This document shows, in pieces, positions 36,130 to 45,061 of a stretch of DNA of 64,000 nt. The notes under the pieces are model-generated. The model was not told the origin of the DNA, searched no databases, and saw only the letters and a program-made list of their open reading frames with translations. The translations under genes and the position numbers were made by a program. The stretch is taken from positions 2,170,001 to 2,234,000 of the forward strand of contig OY764903.1 in the NCBI GenBank assembly GCA_963668605.1, given 5' to 3'. Positions within the stretch are counted from its first letter, which is position 1. Each line of letters opens with the position of its first letter. The DNA is from G963668605 sp963668605 (GTDB lineage: Bacteria > Acidobacteriota > Terriglobia > Bryobacterales > Bryobacteraceae).

Positions 36130-37590
36130 ATGATGCAGCCAAACCAGATGGATCGCAGAAACTTCCTCGGAACTATGGGCGGCGTGGTGGCCGCGCCTCT
36201 CGCAAATGCGCCGGGCCGCACCAATGTCCTGCTGATCTTGTCCGACCAGTATTACCACAGCGCCATGGGCGTGGCTGGAAACCCGGTCATCAAGACGCCG
36301 AATTTCGACCGCCTGGCTAGGGAGGGCGTGCGTTTCACAAACGCGGTCTGCCCGACTCCGTTTTGCAGCCCCAGTCGCGCCACCATCATGACCGGGCTCT
36401 ATCCCCATAAACACGGCATCACCTACAACGTTGGAGACCCCGCGCGTGGGCTCGATCCGAAACTGCCATCCACCGAGCAGTACCTGAGCGAAGCCGGTTA
36501 CGCGTGTGCACAGCGAGGCAAGTGGCATCTGGGAGACAAGACCCGCATCCCCGGCTATGCCAACGATCCGGATCCCGACTATGCCGAATACTTGGCGAAT
36601 GTGCTGCCGAAGACCGAACGGAAAGGCAGACGCGGCACTGTCACCTATACGGAGGTGGTCCGCAAGGCCCTGGAAAAGACCGATTCCGGGGTGGTGATCG
36701 GAAGATCGGACGTGCCTGCGGAGCATACGCAGGAAAGCTGGCTCGCAGGTCTCGCCATCAAACAAATGGAGGCTATGGCGTCGAAGCCGTTCTTCATGAC
36801 CGTGAGCCTCCCGGCGCCACATGCACCGTGGGCCATCAACGACCCTTACTACAGCATGTACGACCGCGCGCGCATTGCACTGCCCGCGAATCGCAACGCA
36901 GTCGAACCGGTGGACCGCACGTCCGCCTCATGGGTGCTCGGTGAGGCGCTGGGCGATGCAGGATTGCGCGAATACCTCGCGGTCTACTACGGAATGTGCT
37001 CGATGGTGGATGCGAACGTCGGGCGGCTGCTGAGCGCCTTGAAGCGTCTCAACCTCGAGCGCAACACGTTGGTGATCTTCATGGCCGATCACGGCGATAT
37101 GCAGGCGGGTCACGGCATGTACGGTAAAACCAATTTCTCGATTTACGAGGAGACCACCCGTATCCCGATGCTCATGCGGCTGCCCGGCCGCATCCCGGCC
37201 GGACACCTGGTGCGCACGCAGGCTGGCGCCTGCGATATCCAACCCACCATCCTCGATTACCTCGGCATGAAGCCGGCCTCTGCGATTCATGGGCGCAGCT
37301 TGCGTTCCTATATCGACGGAAGGGAGGATCTGGCTCGCCCCGTGTTCACCGAGCGAGAGCGCGGCAAGGAGAACTTTCAACGAACGATCCGCACTATCGA
37401 GTGGAAGTACTGCTATTGCTCGAGCGGCGAGTCGCAGCTTTACCATCTGGCAAAAGATCCCGGCGAGACGAAGAATCTGCTCTCGGATTCCGGCGCTGCG
37501 GCCGTGAAGAAGAGGCTGCACGCGGATCTCGTGCGCTGGATGAATGAGACCAGCGACAACCGCATCGGCCAGACCCCCAAAAGCCTGTAA
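36130..37590 (+). CDS. Exported sulfatase (formylglycine type)
   Basis: 486 residues; AAAGGA lies before ATG at 36130 (also ATG at 36133 and 36148). MDRRNFLGTMGGVVAAPLA is an RR-type signal. SDQYYHSAMGVAGNP at 38-52 is the first metal region, CSPSR with Cys79 the formylglycine precursor, RGKWHLGDKTRIPGY follows, and MADHGDMQAGHGMYGK bears the second metal site. It is a paralogue of the divergent sulfatase at 34008. Only 2 bases separate its stop from the phosphoesterase gene, so the two probably form an operon and may act on the same sulfated or phosphorylated substrate. Confidence 0.9.
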   Translation: MMQPNQMDRRNFLGTMGGVVAAPLANAPGRTNVLLILSDQYYHSAMGVAGNPVIKTPNFDRLAREGVRFTNAVCPTPFCSPSRATIMTGLYPHKHGITYNVGDPARGLDPKLPSTEQYLSEAGYACAQRGKWHLGDKTRIPGYANDPDPDYAEYLANVLPKTERKGRRGTVTYTEVVRKALEKTDSGVVIGRSDVPAEHTQESWLAGLAIKQMEAMASKPFFMTVSLPAPHAPWAINDPYYSMYDRARIALPANRNAVEPVDRTSASWVLGEALGDAGLREYLAVYYGMCSMVDANVGRLLSALKRLNLERNTLVIFMADHGDMQAGHGMYGKTNFSIYEETTRIPMLMRLPGRIPAGHLVRTQAGACDIQPTILDYLGMKPASAIHGRSLRSYIDGREDLARPVFTERERGKENFQRTIRTIEWKYCYCSSGESQLYHLAKDPGETKNLLSDSGAAAVKKRLHADLVRWMNETSDNRIGQTPKSL

Positions 37591-37592
37591 CG

Positions 37593-40070
37593 ATGGACGG
37601 ACGGATGACAACGAAAGGAAGATTTGCCGTGAAGTGGATTTGCACGATGTGTTTCGCGATTTCGGTCATGCTGGGCCAGACGCCAGGGGCCATTGAAGGC
37701 GGTTACTCGCTTCCGAACGGATGGCAGCTCGCGCCGGCGGGGCGGCATGTCGAGACCGACGATTACATTCTGAACCTGACTCCCACACCGGACGCGAAGC
37801 AGATTGTGGCGTTGAACTGCGGATACAACCCGCACGGGTTGGTGGTAGTGGATCCGGTTTCCATGAAGATTCAGCAGAGGGTGGCGTTGAAGTCGGCGTG
37901 GTTCGGCCTCGCATGGTCTCCGGACGGCAAGAAGCTGTACGTGTCCGGCGGCAATGGCGAGAGTAAGTCCAACCCAACAGTGGCGCCGGTGTACGAAATT
38001 CCTTTCGAGAATGGAAAGCTGGCGGACAAACCGTCGCGCGAGTTCCGGAACAATTTGCCTGCGAATCGAATCTACTGGTCGGGGTTGGCGCATCATCCGA
38101 AGAAGCCACTGCTCTTTGCGGCGAACCGCGGGACACAAGCCACGCCGGGACAGGTCTTTGTATTCGATACACGCACGGGCGAACGGGTGGCTCAAATCAC
38201 GACGGAGATACACCCGTACCGCCTCCTGATCGATCCGTCGGGTGAAACTCTGTACGTGTCGAACTGGGGAAGCCGGTCCGTCTCGGCGATCGACACGACC
38301 ACGATGAAGACGCGCGCGGTGGCGAGGGTCGGACACAACCCGAATGAGATGGCTCTCGGGAAAGATGGCCGGCTCTTCGTGGCTTGTTCGAACGAGAACT
38401 CCGTATTTGTGCTCGACACGAAAACGATGCGCCCGGTCGAGGTGATTTCTACGGCGATGTACAAGATGTCACCGGTGGGTTCCACACCGAATGCCCTTGC
38501 GCTGGACGCTGCTGGCAGGACGCTGTTCGTTGCGAACGCGGACAACAACAACGTGGCGGTGATAGATGTTTCCAAGCGCGAGGTGTCAAACGTGGTGGGT
38601 TTCATTCCTGCGCCCTGGTATCCTGCCTCGCTGGCGCTCTCGCCGGACGGGAAGGCGCTGTATGTAGGATCGGCAAAAGGTCTCGGAGGTTATCCGAACC
38701 TGAAAGGGCCCACGAGCCCGCTCGCGGAAAAGAATGGGCCCAAACGGCACATCGGGGCTTTGCAGCGTGGCAGCGTAGGCACAGTGCCACTGGGCGATCT
38801 AAAGACTGCCCTCCCCGCATATACCAAGAAGGCTATGGCGAACTGCCCGTACAACGATGAGATGTTGGCGCAGGCTCGGCCACCAAAGTCCGGCGCATCC
38901 ATCCTGCCGAGGGAAGTGGGCGTGGGATCGCCGATCAAGCACGTCATTTACATAATTAAGGAAAACCGCACGTACGATCAGGTGTTCGGCGATATGAAGC
39001 AGGGCAACGGCGACGCGCGGTTGTGCATTTTCGGACAAAAGGTGACCCCGAACCAGCACAAAATCGCCGATGAGTTCGTGCTGCTCGACAATCTCTTCTG
39101 CGATGGCGAAGTGTCTGTCGACGGCCACTCGTGGTCAAACTCGGCGTACGCGACCGACTTCAACGAGAAGAGATGGCCGCCGCAGTATGGCGGAAACAGT
39201 GCGGCGGTGAACGGACCGGAGGAGACGCCGTCATCGGGACATATGTGGGACCTCGCTGCACAGAAGGGACTTACTTACCGTTCGTATGGTGAATACGCTT
39301 CCCGCGTGAGCGACGGTTCGCAGATGGACGCGCGACCGGGAATCGCCGGGCTGTTCGGCCACGTGTGCCCGAAGTTCCGGTTGCCGGGCATGCGAGACAC
39401 GGATAATGTGAAGGCGTTTCTTGAGGAATTTGAGCAGTACGAGAAGAACTTCGACTCTCCTGTTGCGGATAAACGGCTGCCCAACTACATAGTGATGAGC
39501 CTGGGCGAGAACCACACGCGAGGCACGACGCCCGGCGCGAGGACCCCATCCGCTTCGGTTGCGAATAATGACTGGGCGGTCGGGCAACTGCTGGACCGTG
39601 TGTCGCACTCGCGTTACTGGGCGGAAACGGCGGTCTTCGTGATCGAGGATGACGCTCAGAATGGGTCGGATCACGTGGACGCACGCCGGACTGTGGGGTT
39701 GGTAGCGAGCCCTTACACGAAGCGGCGAGCCGTGGACTCGACTCTATACACCACCTCCTCGATGCTGCGGACTATGGAACTGTTGCTGGGCCTTCCGCCG
39801 ATGACACAGTACGATGCGGCCGCGATGCCAATGTACGCCGCCTTCAACGCGAAGGCGGACCTGACGCCTTTCACGCATGTGCCACCACAGGTGGACGTGA
39901 ATGAGATGAATGTGAAGTCGGCCTGGGGCGCGCGCGAATCGCTGGCGATGGACTTCTCCGACTATGATCTTGCGCCCGAGTTCGCGCTGAACGAGATCAT
40001 CTGGAAAAGCGTAAAGGGACCGGATAGCGAGATGCCCCTACCGATCCGCCGATTCCACTTCCGGCCCTGA
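37593..40070 (+). CDS. Exported YVTN beta-propeller fused to a phosphoesterase domain
   Basis: 825 residues; starts at 37593 or at ATG 37605. A hydrophobic signal, VKWICTMCFAISVMLG, is at 14-29. Residues about 50-380 form a seven-bladed YVTN-type propeller (SPDGKKLYVSGGN, DPSGETLYVSNWGSRSV, DAAGRTLFVANADNNNVAV, SPDGKALYVGSA). The rest is a phospholipase-C/acid-phosphatase-like phosphoesterase domain: IKENRTYDQVFGDM, LDNLFCDGEVSVDGHSWSNS, then ENHTRGTTPG, and FVIEDDAQNGSDHVDARR near 690. This fusion is common in Acidobacteria. It would cleave phosphate esters outside the cytoplasm. It probably shares a transcript with the preceding sulfatase. Confidence 0.88.
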   Translation: MDGRMTTKGRFAVKWICTMCFAISVMLGQTPGAIEGGYSLPNGWQLAPAGRHVETDDYILNLTPTPDAKQIVALNCGYNPHGLVVVDPVSMKIQQRVALKSAWFGLAWSPDGKKLYVSGGNGESKSNPTVAPVYEIPFENGKLADKPSREFRNNLPANRIYWSGLAHHPKKPLLFAANRGTQATPGQVFVFDTRTGERVAQITTEIHPYRLLIDPSGETLYVSNWGSRSVSAIDTTTMKTRAVARVGHNPNEMALGKDGRLFVACSNENSVFVLDTKTMRPVEVISTAMYKMSPVGSTPNALALDAAGRTLFVANADNNNVAVIDVSKREVSNVVGFIPAPWYPASLALSPDGKALYVGSAKGLGGYPNLKGPTSPLAEKNGPKRHIGALQRGSVGTVPLGDLKTALPAYTKKAMANCPYNDEMLAQARPPKSGASILPREVGVGSPIKHVIYIIKENRTYDQVFGDMKQGNGDARLCIFGQKVTPNQHKIADEFVLLDNLFCDGEVSVDGHSWSNSAYATDFNEKRWPPQYGGNSAAVNGPEETPSSGHMWDLAAQKGLTYRSYGEYASRVSDGSQMDARPGIAGLFGHVCPKFRLPGMRDTDNVKAFLEEFEQYEKNFDSPVADKRLPNYIVMSLGENHTRGTTPGARTPSASVANNDWAVGQLLDRVSHSRYWAETAVFVIEDDAQNGSDHVDARRTVGLVASPYTKRRAVDSTLYTTSSMLRTMELLLGLPPMTQYDAAAMPMYAAFNAKADLTPFTHVPPQVDVNEMNVKSAWGARESLAMDFSDYDLAPEFALNEIIWKSVKGPDSEMPLPIRRFHFRP

Positions 40071-40130
40071 TCAAGCGCCGGAGCACAACGGCGGAACAAT
40101 TGTATTGGAGCTACCCCACTAGTTGATTAC

Positions 40131-40146
40131 GGTGTGATATCATACC
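40131..40146. promoter_or_regulatory. Palindromic operator site 1 (GntR regulon candidate)
   Basis: GGTGTGATATCATACC, one mismatch to the 16-bp palindrome consensus GGTATGATATCATACC. It ends 5 bases before the ATG of the TonB receptor at 40152. Confidence 0.75.
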
Positions 40147-40151
40147 CGACC

Positions 40152-43100
40152 ATGAAGGCACTTTTCCTTGCCGTTATGTTGTCACTGGTCCCGGCCGTGT
40201 ATGCCCAGACCATCACGGCCTTGCTAGAAGGCCAGGTCCGCGACGCCACGGGCGCCACGGTGCCCGTGGCACAGGTCCGCATCGTCAACACTGCCACCAA
40301 CGTGGAGACCTCAGTCAAAACGGGCCAGGACGGCCGCTTTATTGCTCCCTCGCTTCCTCCCGGTCCCTACGAACTCACCATCACCGCGACGGGCTTCAAG
40401 AAGGCGCAGCGCGGCGGACTGGTGCTCGAAGTGAACCAGGCGGCGAGGCTGGAGATCACGCTCGAAATCGGCGCCGTGTCGGAGACCATCGACGTCACCG
40501 CACAGGCGCCCGTGCTCGAATCCACCAACGCCAGCGTGGGGCAGGTGATCGACAACCGCCACATCATTAACCTGCCGCTCAACCAGCGCAATCCCTTCGC
40601 GCTGGTGTTCCTGGCTCCCGGCGTCACCGGTAGCGTGGGGTTCCAGTTCAACGCAATCAACTTCTCCGCCAACGGCGGGCGCCCCGGCACCAACGAGATT
40701 CTTCTCGACGGCATTCCGTCCTCGCCGCCCGCGGTGCAGGGCATCAGCGTGTTCACCATCTTCCCCTCGGTGGACGCGGTTGAAGAGTTCAAGGTGCAGA
40801 CCAACAATTACTCGGCAGAGTTCGGGCGCTCGGGCGGCGCCATCGTGAACCTGATCTATAAGTCAGGCACCAACACGCCGCACGGCAGTGTGTTCGAATT
40901 TCTGCGCAACTCCAAGCTCGACGCCAACAGTTTCTTCAACAATCGCAACGGGGTGTCGCTGGCAAGTTTCAAGCGCAACCAGTTCGGCGGCAGCTTCGGC
41001 GCGCCGGTATGGATCCCGCGCGTTTACAACGGCCGCAACCGGACGTTCTTCTTCGCGGATTTCGAAGGGCTGCGGCAGGGCTCGGCCAGCAACACCCTGG
41101 ATACCGTGCCCACGGCGGCGCAACGCACCGGCGATTTTTCAGGGCTGTATACGGCCGCGGGCGCGCCCGTGCTCATCTACGACCCGTCCACCACGGTGCG
41201 GTCGGGTTCAGCCTACGTGCGCTCGCCGTTTCCGGGCAACCGCATCCCGGCCAATCGCATCGACGCGGTGGCGCGTAACGTAATGAAGTATTACCCGCTG
41301 CCCAACGTGCCCGGCACGCCCATCTCCGGCACCAACAATTTCGCCGCCTCCGGCACGGGCACGATCAACATCAACCAGTGGGACGTGAAGGTGGACGAGA
41401 ACGTGAACGATAGCCACCGCTTCTTTGTGCGCGTCTCGCGCCGCAATATGGCGAATCCGCCGACCGACATCTTTCCCGCCGAAATCCGCGTCGCGCAAGG
41501 CGGGATGTTTCAGCCGCAGTACGGCACCGGCGCCGCCGCCGATTACACGGCCACCCTGCGGCCCACCTTCCTGCTGAATTTCCGCTACGGGTTCGGACGC
41601 ACACTGCTAGCCTTCCAGCCCTACAGCCTGGGCTTCGACCCCACGCAACTGGGTTTGCCCACTTACATCCGCGACAATGCCGACAAGATCATGTTCCCGG
41701 GTTTCGTACCGGCGAATTACATGACGATCGGAAACGGGCCAGCCGACTATCGCCGCAATTCCTTCGAGACGCACTCGTGGCTGGCCAGCGCCACCAAAAT
41801 TGCCGGCGCACACTTGATCAAGTTCGGTTTTGAGATGCGCGTGTTCCGCGTCAACAACACCGAGGCGGGCAACGCCAGCGGCAACTTCACGTTCAACCGC
41901 AACCTGACACAGGGGCCGGACCCCAACCGCGCTAGCGCTACGGGCGGCGACAGCATGGCGAGCTTTTTGTTGGGCCTCGGCGCCGGGCAGATGACGCGCG
42001 GATGGAAAGGCGTCTCCACCGCGAGCAAATACTACGGGTGGTACATCGCCGACGATTGGAAAATCACCCGCACCCTGAGCTTCAACCTGGGGCTGCGCTA
42101 CGACCTGCAGACTCCCCGCACCGAGCGCTACAACCGCATGAACTACTTCGATACCGAGGCGCCCTCGCCACTGGCCGGGCCCGCGGGCCTGCCCAATCTA
42201 AAAGGCGGCCTGGCGTTCGTAGGCGTGGAAGGGCGCGGGCGGCAGCAGTTCCCCACCGACTACCGCAACATCGCGCCGCGCTTCGGCTTCGCCTGGCAGG
42301 CGGTGCCCCGCACGGTAGTGCGCGGAGCCTTCGGCATTTTCTTTTCGCCTTCGCCCACGCAGGCCGCCGGATCTGTGGGCAATTTCGGCTACCGCAGCGA
42401 CACGCTGTTTGTAGGAACGGCGGACGGCCTGACGCCCTTCCATTACCTCTCCAATCCGTTCCCCGAAGGACTGGCGCCACTGCCGGGCAGCTCCGAAGGG
42501 CTGCTCAGCCAGATCGGTGGAACCATCCAGGCGCCACTGAACAACACCGTGACGCCCTACACGGTGAACTGGAATTTCGGCCTCCAGCGCGAGTTGGCGG
42601 GCTCGGTGATGGTGGACGCCGCATATGTGGGTACCCACGGGGTGAAACTTTCCGATGCGGGCGAGGGCGATTACACGCTGAACCAGTTGCGGCCGGAGTC
42701 GCTAGCGCTGGGCCAGCAGGCGCTCCAGGCGACCGTGAAGAACCCGTTCTATGGGCTGATCACCTCCGGTGCGCTCTCGACGCCCACCGTGCCGTACTAC
42801 TACCTGCTGCGGCCTTATCCTCAATTCACGGCGGTGAACCTGCTGTTCCCCACCGGAGGGCTTTCGATCTACCATGCATTTCAACTGAAGACGGAGAAGC
42901 GTTTCAGCCGCGGAGCGAGCTTCCTGCTCTCGTACACAGCAGCCAAGCAGATCGACGATTACTCGATCATCGCGCAAGTGGGACGCAACGCCCAGCACCA
43001 GAACATCTACGACCGCGGGAGCGACCGCTCCGTTTCCGCCAATGACGTTTCGCAGCGGCTGGTGTTGAGCGCGGTCTACGAGCTGCCGTTCGGCCGCGGC

Positions 43101-43598
43101 CGGCGTTTCGGCAAGAGCTGGAATCGCGCCGTGGACGCGGTGATGGGCGGCTGGCAGGTGAACGGCATCCTCACAATGCAGACCGGCTTCGCACTGGCGC
43201 TGACCACGCAAAACACATCGAATTCGGGCAGCCAGCAACTACGGCCGAACAACAACGGCAAGAGCGCAAAGCTGGATGGCGATATTCACGGGCGGCTGGA
43301 CCGATACTTCGATACGTCGGTGTTCTCACAGCCCGCGCCGTTCACCTTCGGCAACACGGGGCGGACTCTGCCAGACGTGCGCGGCCCGGGCAATCGCAAC
43401 GTGGACTTCTCGCTGTTCAAGAATTTCAAAATCCGTGAGCGGCTAGGGGCGCAGTTCCGCGGCGAGGCCTTCAACCTGACCAATACCGTGCAGTTCGGGC
43501 TGCCCAACCAGAGCTTCAACTCGCCGCAATTCGGGATGATCTCCGGCCAGGCGAACGGCCCGCGGCAGATTCAGTTCGGACTGAAGCTACTTTTTTAG
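40152..43598 (+). CDS. TonB-dependent outer-membrane receptor, Oar-like, with N-terminal regulatory domain
   Basis: 1148 residues from ATG at 40152; a GTG 18 bases earlier falls inside the operator and is unlikely. Signal peptide MKALFLAVMLSLVPAVYAQ. A carboxypeptidase-regulatory-like beta domain spans about 22-105 (EGQVRDATGATVPVAQVRIV, QDGRFIAPSLPPGPYELTI), followed by the plug (VTAQAPVLESTNASVGQVID, LPLNQRNPFALVFLAPGVT) and the barrel, ending FGLKLLF with a terminal aromatic residue. It would import large glycans or oligosaccharides across the outer membrane. No canonical Shine-Dalgarno is visible; the operator adjoins the start codon, suggesting a short or absent leader. Intact and of normal length. 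Confidence 0.9.
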   Translation: MKALFLAVMLSLVPAVYAQTITALLEGQVRDATGATVPVAQVRIVNTATNVETSVKTGQDGRFIAPSLPPGPYELTITATGFKKAQRGGLVLEVNQAARLEITLEIGAVSETIDVTAQAPVLESTNASVGQVIDNRHIINLPLNQRNPFALVFLAPGVTGSVGFQFNAINFSANGGRPGTNEILLDGIPSSPPAVQGISVFTIFPSVDAVEEFKVQTNNYSAEFGRSGGAIVNLIYKSGTNTPHGSVFEFLRNSKLDANSFFNNRNGVSLASFKRNQFGGSFGAPVWIPRVYNGRNRTFFFADFEGLRQGSASNTLDTVPTAAQRTGDFSGLYTAAGAPVLIYDPSTTVRSGSAYVRSPFPGNRIPANRIDAVARNVMKYYPLPNVPGTPISGTNNFAASGTGTININQWDVKVDENVNDSHRFFVRVSRRNMANPPTDIFPAEIRVAQGGMFQPQYGTGAAADYTATLRPTFLLNFRYGFGRTLLAFQPYSLGFDPTQLGLPTYIRDNADKIMFPGFVPANYMTIGNGPADYRRNSFETHSWLASATKIAGAHLIKFGFEMRVFRVNNTEAGNASGNFTFNRNLTQGPDPNRASATGGDSMASFLLGLGAGQMTRGWKGVSTASKYYGWYIADDWKITRTLSFNLGLRYDLQTPRTERYNRMNYFDTEAPSPLAGPAGLPNLKGGLAFVGVEGRGRQQFPTDYRNIAPRFGFAWQAVPRTVVRGAFGIFFSPSPTQAAGSVGNFGYRSDTLFVGTADGLTPFHYLSNPFPEGLAPLPGSSEGLLSQIGGTIQAPLNNTVTPYTVNWNFGLQRELAGSVMVDAAYVGTHGVKLSDAGEGDYTLNQLRPESLALGQQALQATVKNPFYGLITSGALSTPTVPYYYLLRPYPQFTAVNLLFPTGGLSIYHAFQLKTEKRFSRGASFLLSYTAAKQIDDYSIIAQVGRNAQHQNIYDRGSDRSVSANDVSQRLVLSAVYELPFGRGRRFGKSWNRAVDAVMGGWQVNGILTMQTGFALALTTQNTSNSGSQQLRPNNNGKSAKLDGDIHGRLDRYFDTSVFSQPAPFTFGNTGRTLPDVRGPGNRNVDFSLFKNFKIRERLGAQFRGEAFNLTNTVQFGLPNQSFNSPQFGMISGQANGPRQIQFGLKLLF

Positions 43599-43609
43599 AA
43601 TAAGGGAGC

Positions 43610-43636
43610 AAGGCGGGCTCGCTTGAGTCCCGCCTT
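43610..43636. terminator. Hairpin after the TonB receptor gene
   Basis: Perfect stem AAGGCGGG (43610-43617) / CCCGCCTT (43629-43636) with an 11-base loop, 12 bases after the stop codon. No T-run follows, so a factor-independent terminator is only possible. Confidence 0.4.
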
Positions 43637-43782
43637 CCCGAAGCGGTGCGGCGGCTGGTGGAGTTTTGTCGATCGGATCAACCATGCCGGGCAGCGTGCG
43701 ATCGTGAGCGTGCGAAACTCTTTGATCGCCTGAATCTCCGTCCTTTCGTGTCATAATTCTGCGCCGTGCCTGACGGTCTTTA

Positions 43783-43798
43783 GGTATGATGTCATATG
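43783..43798. promoter_or_regulatory. Palindromic operator site 2 (GntR regulon candidate)
   Basis: GGTATGATGTCATATG, three mismatches to the consensus. Its last three bases are the ATG of the MFS transporter, so operator and start codon overlap. Confidence 0.65.
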
Positions 43799-45061
43799 CT
43801 AGCTCCGACGCCCAACTCGACGCCCGGATGCCGCCTTGCGAGTGCGCGCCGCAAGGTGATCTCGTTCGCGGTTGTACTGGGATTCATTACCTACATAGAT
43901 CGGGTGTGCATCTCACAGGCGGCCCCTTTCATTTCACGAGATCTTGGCCTCTCGCCAGTGGAGATGGGCGCAGCGTTCTCCGCGTTTGCGTGGGCTTATG
44001 CCCTGTTCGAAGTTCCCGGCGGTTGGCTGGCGGACCGCTACGGACCGCGGCGGGTACTGTCGTCGGTGGTCATCTGGTGGTCGTTCTTCACGGCAGCTAC
44101 GGGTTGGGCTTGGAACCACGCCTCTCTCGCGGCGGCTCGATTCCTGTTCGGAGCGGGACAGGCCGGCTGTTTTCCGAACCTGACTAAAGCCTTCACCAAT
44201 TGGCTGCCAGGCGACCAGCGCGTACGGGCACAAGGGATCATGTGGCTGAGCGCCCGGTGGGGCGGCGCATTTACTCCATTGTTCGTCGTCGCTGCCCTTC
44301 ACCTGATGAACTGGCGGGCCGCATTCTTCGTGTTTAGTTTGCTCGGCGTTGTGTGGACCGTGTTCTTTTGGCGCTGGTTTCGCGATCATCCGGCGCAACC
44401 TGTTGCCGTGAACGGAGCTGCGCTGGCTCACCATCACGTGCCGTGGAAACGATTCGCATCATCCCGCACCGTCTGGCTGCTGTGGGCGCAGTACTTCTGC
44501 ACTTCCTGGGGCTGGTATTTCTACATCACCTGGCTGCCTACGTATCTCAAGGAAGCCCGCAATGTGGACCTGACGCAAGCCGCCTTGCTTGCCGGCCTAC
44601 CTCTGTTTTTCGGGGGCCTCGGCTCGTTCTTCTGCGGAATGATTCTGGGATGGCTGGTTCGTTTTGCCGGATGTCCGGCGCGCGCAAGAAGGTTCATGGC
44701 TTCAGTCGGTTGCGCCGGCGCCGGAGCGCTCCTGCTGGTCTCGATCCAAATAGAGGAACCGCTGTGGGCGATGGTTGTCATGGGGCTGGCCAGCTTTTCG
44801 AACGACCTCGCGATGCCGCCGTCGTGGGCTGCGTGTATGGATGTCGGCGGCGAATACGCTGGGACGCTCTCGGGTTCCATGAATATGATGGGGAACCTGG
44901 CCGGCGGAGTGGCTCCCATAATCGTCGGACTGGTTCTCCAGTACAGTCACCACAATTGGGCCGCTACGTTTTACCTCTCCGCAGCAGTCTACGGCCTCGG
45001 AGCGCTCTGCTGGCTGTTCATCGACCCGGTGACCCCACTGGATAAGGAGGCGAAGAGTTGA
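43796..45061 (+). CDS. MFS sugar/hexuronate-type transporter (ACS family-like)
   Basis: 421 residues with about 12 hydrophobic helices and no cleavable signal. VLGFITYIDRVCISQAAPFIS begins the first helix, with the ACS-family Asp-Arg pair (YIDR). GGWLADRYGPRRV is the loop 2-3 signature, and the stretch EVPGGWLADRYG strongly resembles hexuronate/galactonate carriers (ExuT, GudP). It probably takes up an acid or neutral monosaccharide released outside by the sulfatases. Start at ATG 43796 overlaps operator 2, and no ribosome site is visible. The stop codon overlaps the next gene (TTGA), so the two are translationally coupled. Confidence 0.88.
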   Translation: MLAPTPNSTPGCRLASARRKVISFAVVLGFITYIDRVCISQAAPFISRDLGLSPVEMGAAFSAFAWAYALFEVPGGWLADRYGPRRVLSSVVIWWSFFTAATGWAWNHASLAAARFLFGAGQAGCFPNLTKAFTNWLPGDQRVRAQGIMWLSARWGGAFTPLFVVAALHLMNWRAAFFVFSLLGVVWTVFFWRWFRDHPAQPVAVNGAALAHHHVPWKRFASSRTVWLLWAQYFCTSWGWYFYITWLPTYLKEARNVDLTQAALLAGLPLFFGGLGSFFCGMILGWLVRFAGCPARARRFMASVGCAGAGALLLVSIQIEEPLWAMVVMGLASFSNDLAMPPSWAACMDVGGEYAGTLSGSMNMMGNLAGGVAPIIVGLVLQYSHHNWAATFYLSAAVYGLGALCWLFIDPVTPLDKEAKS

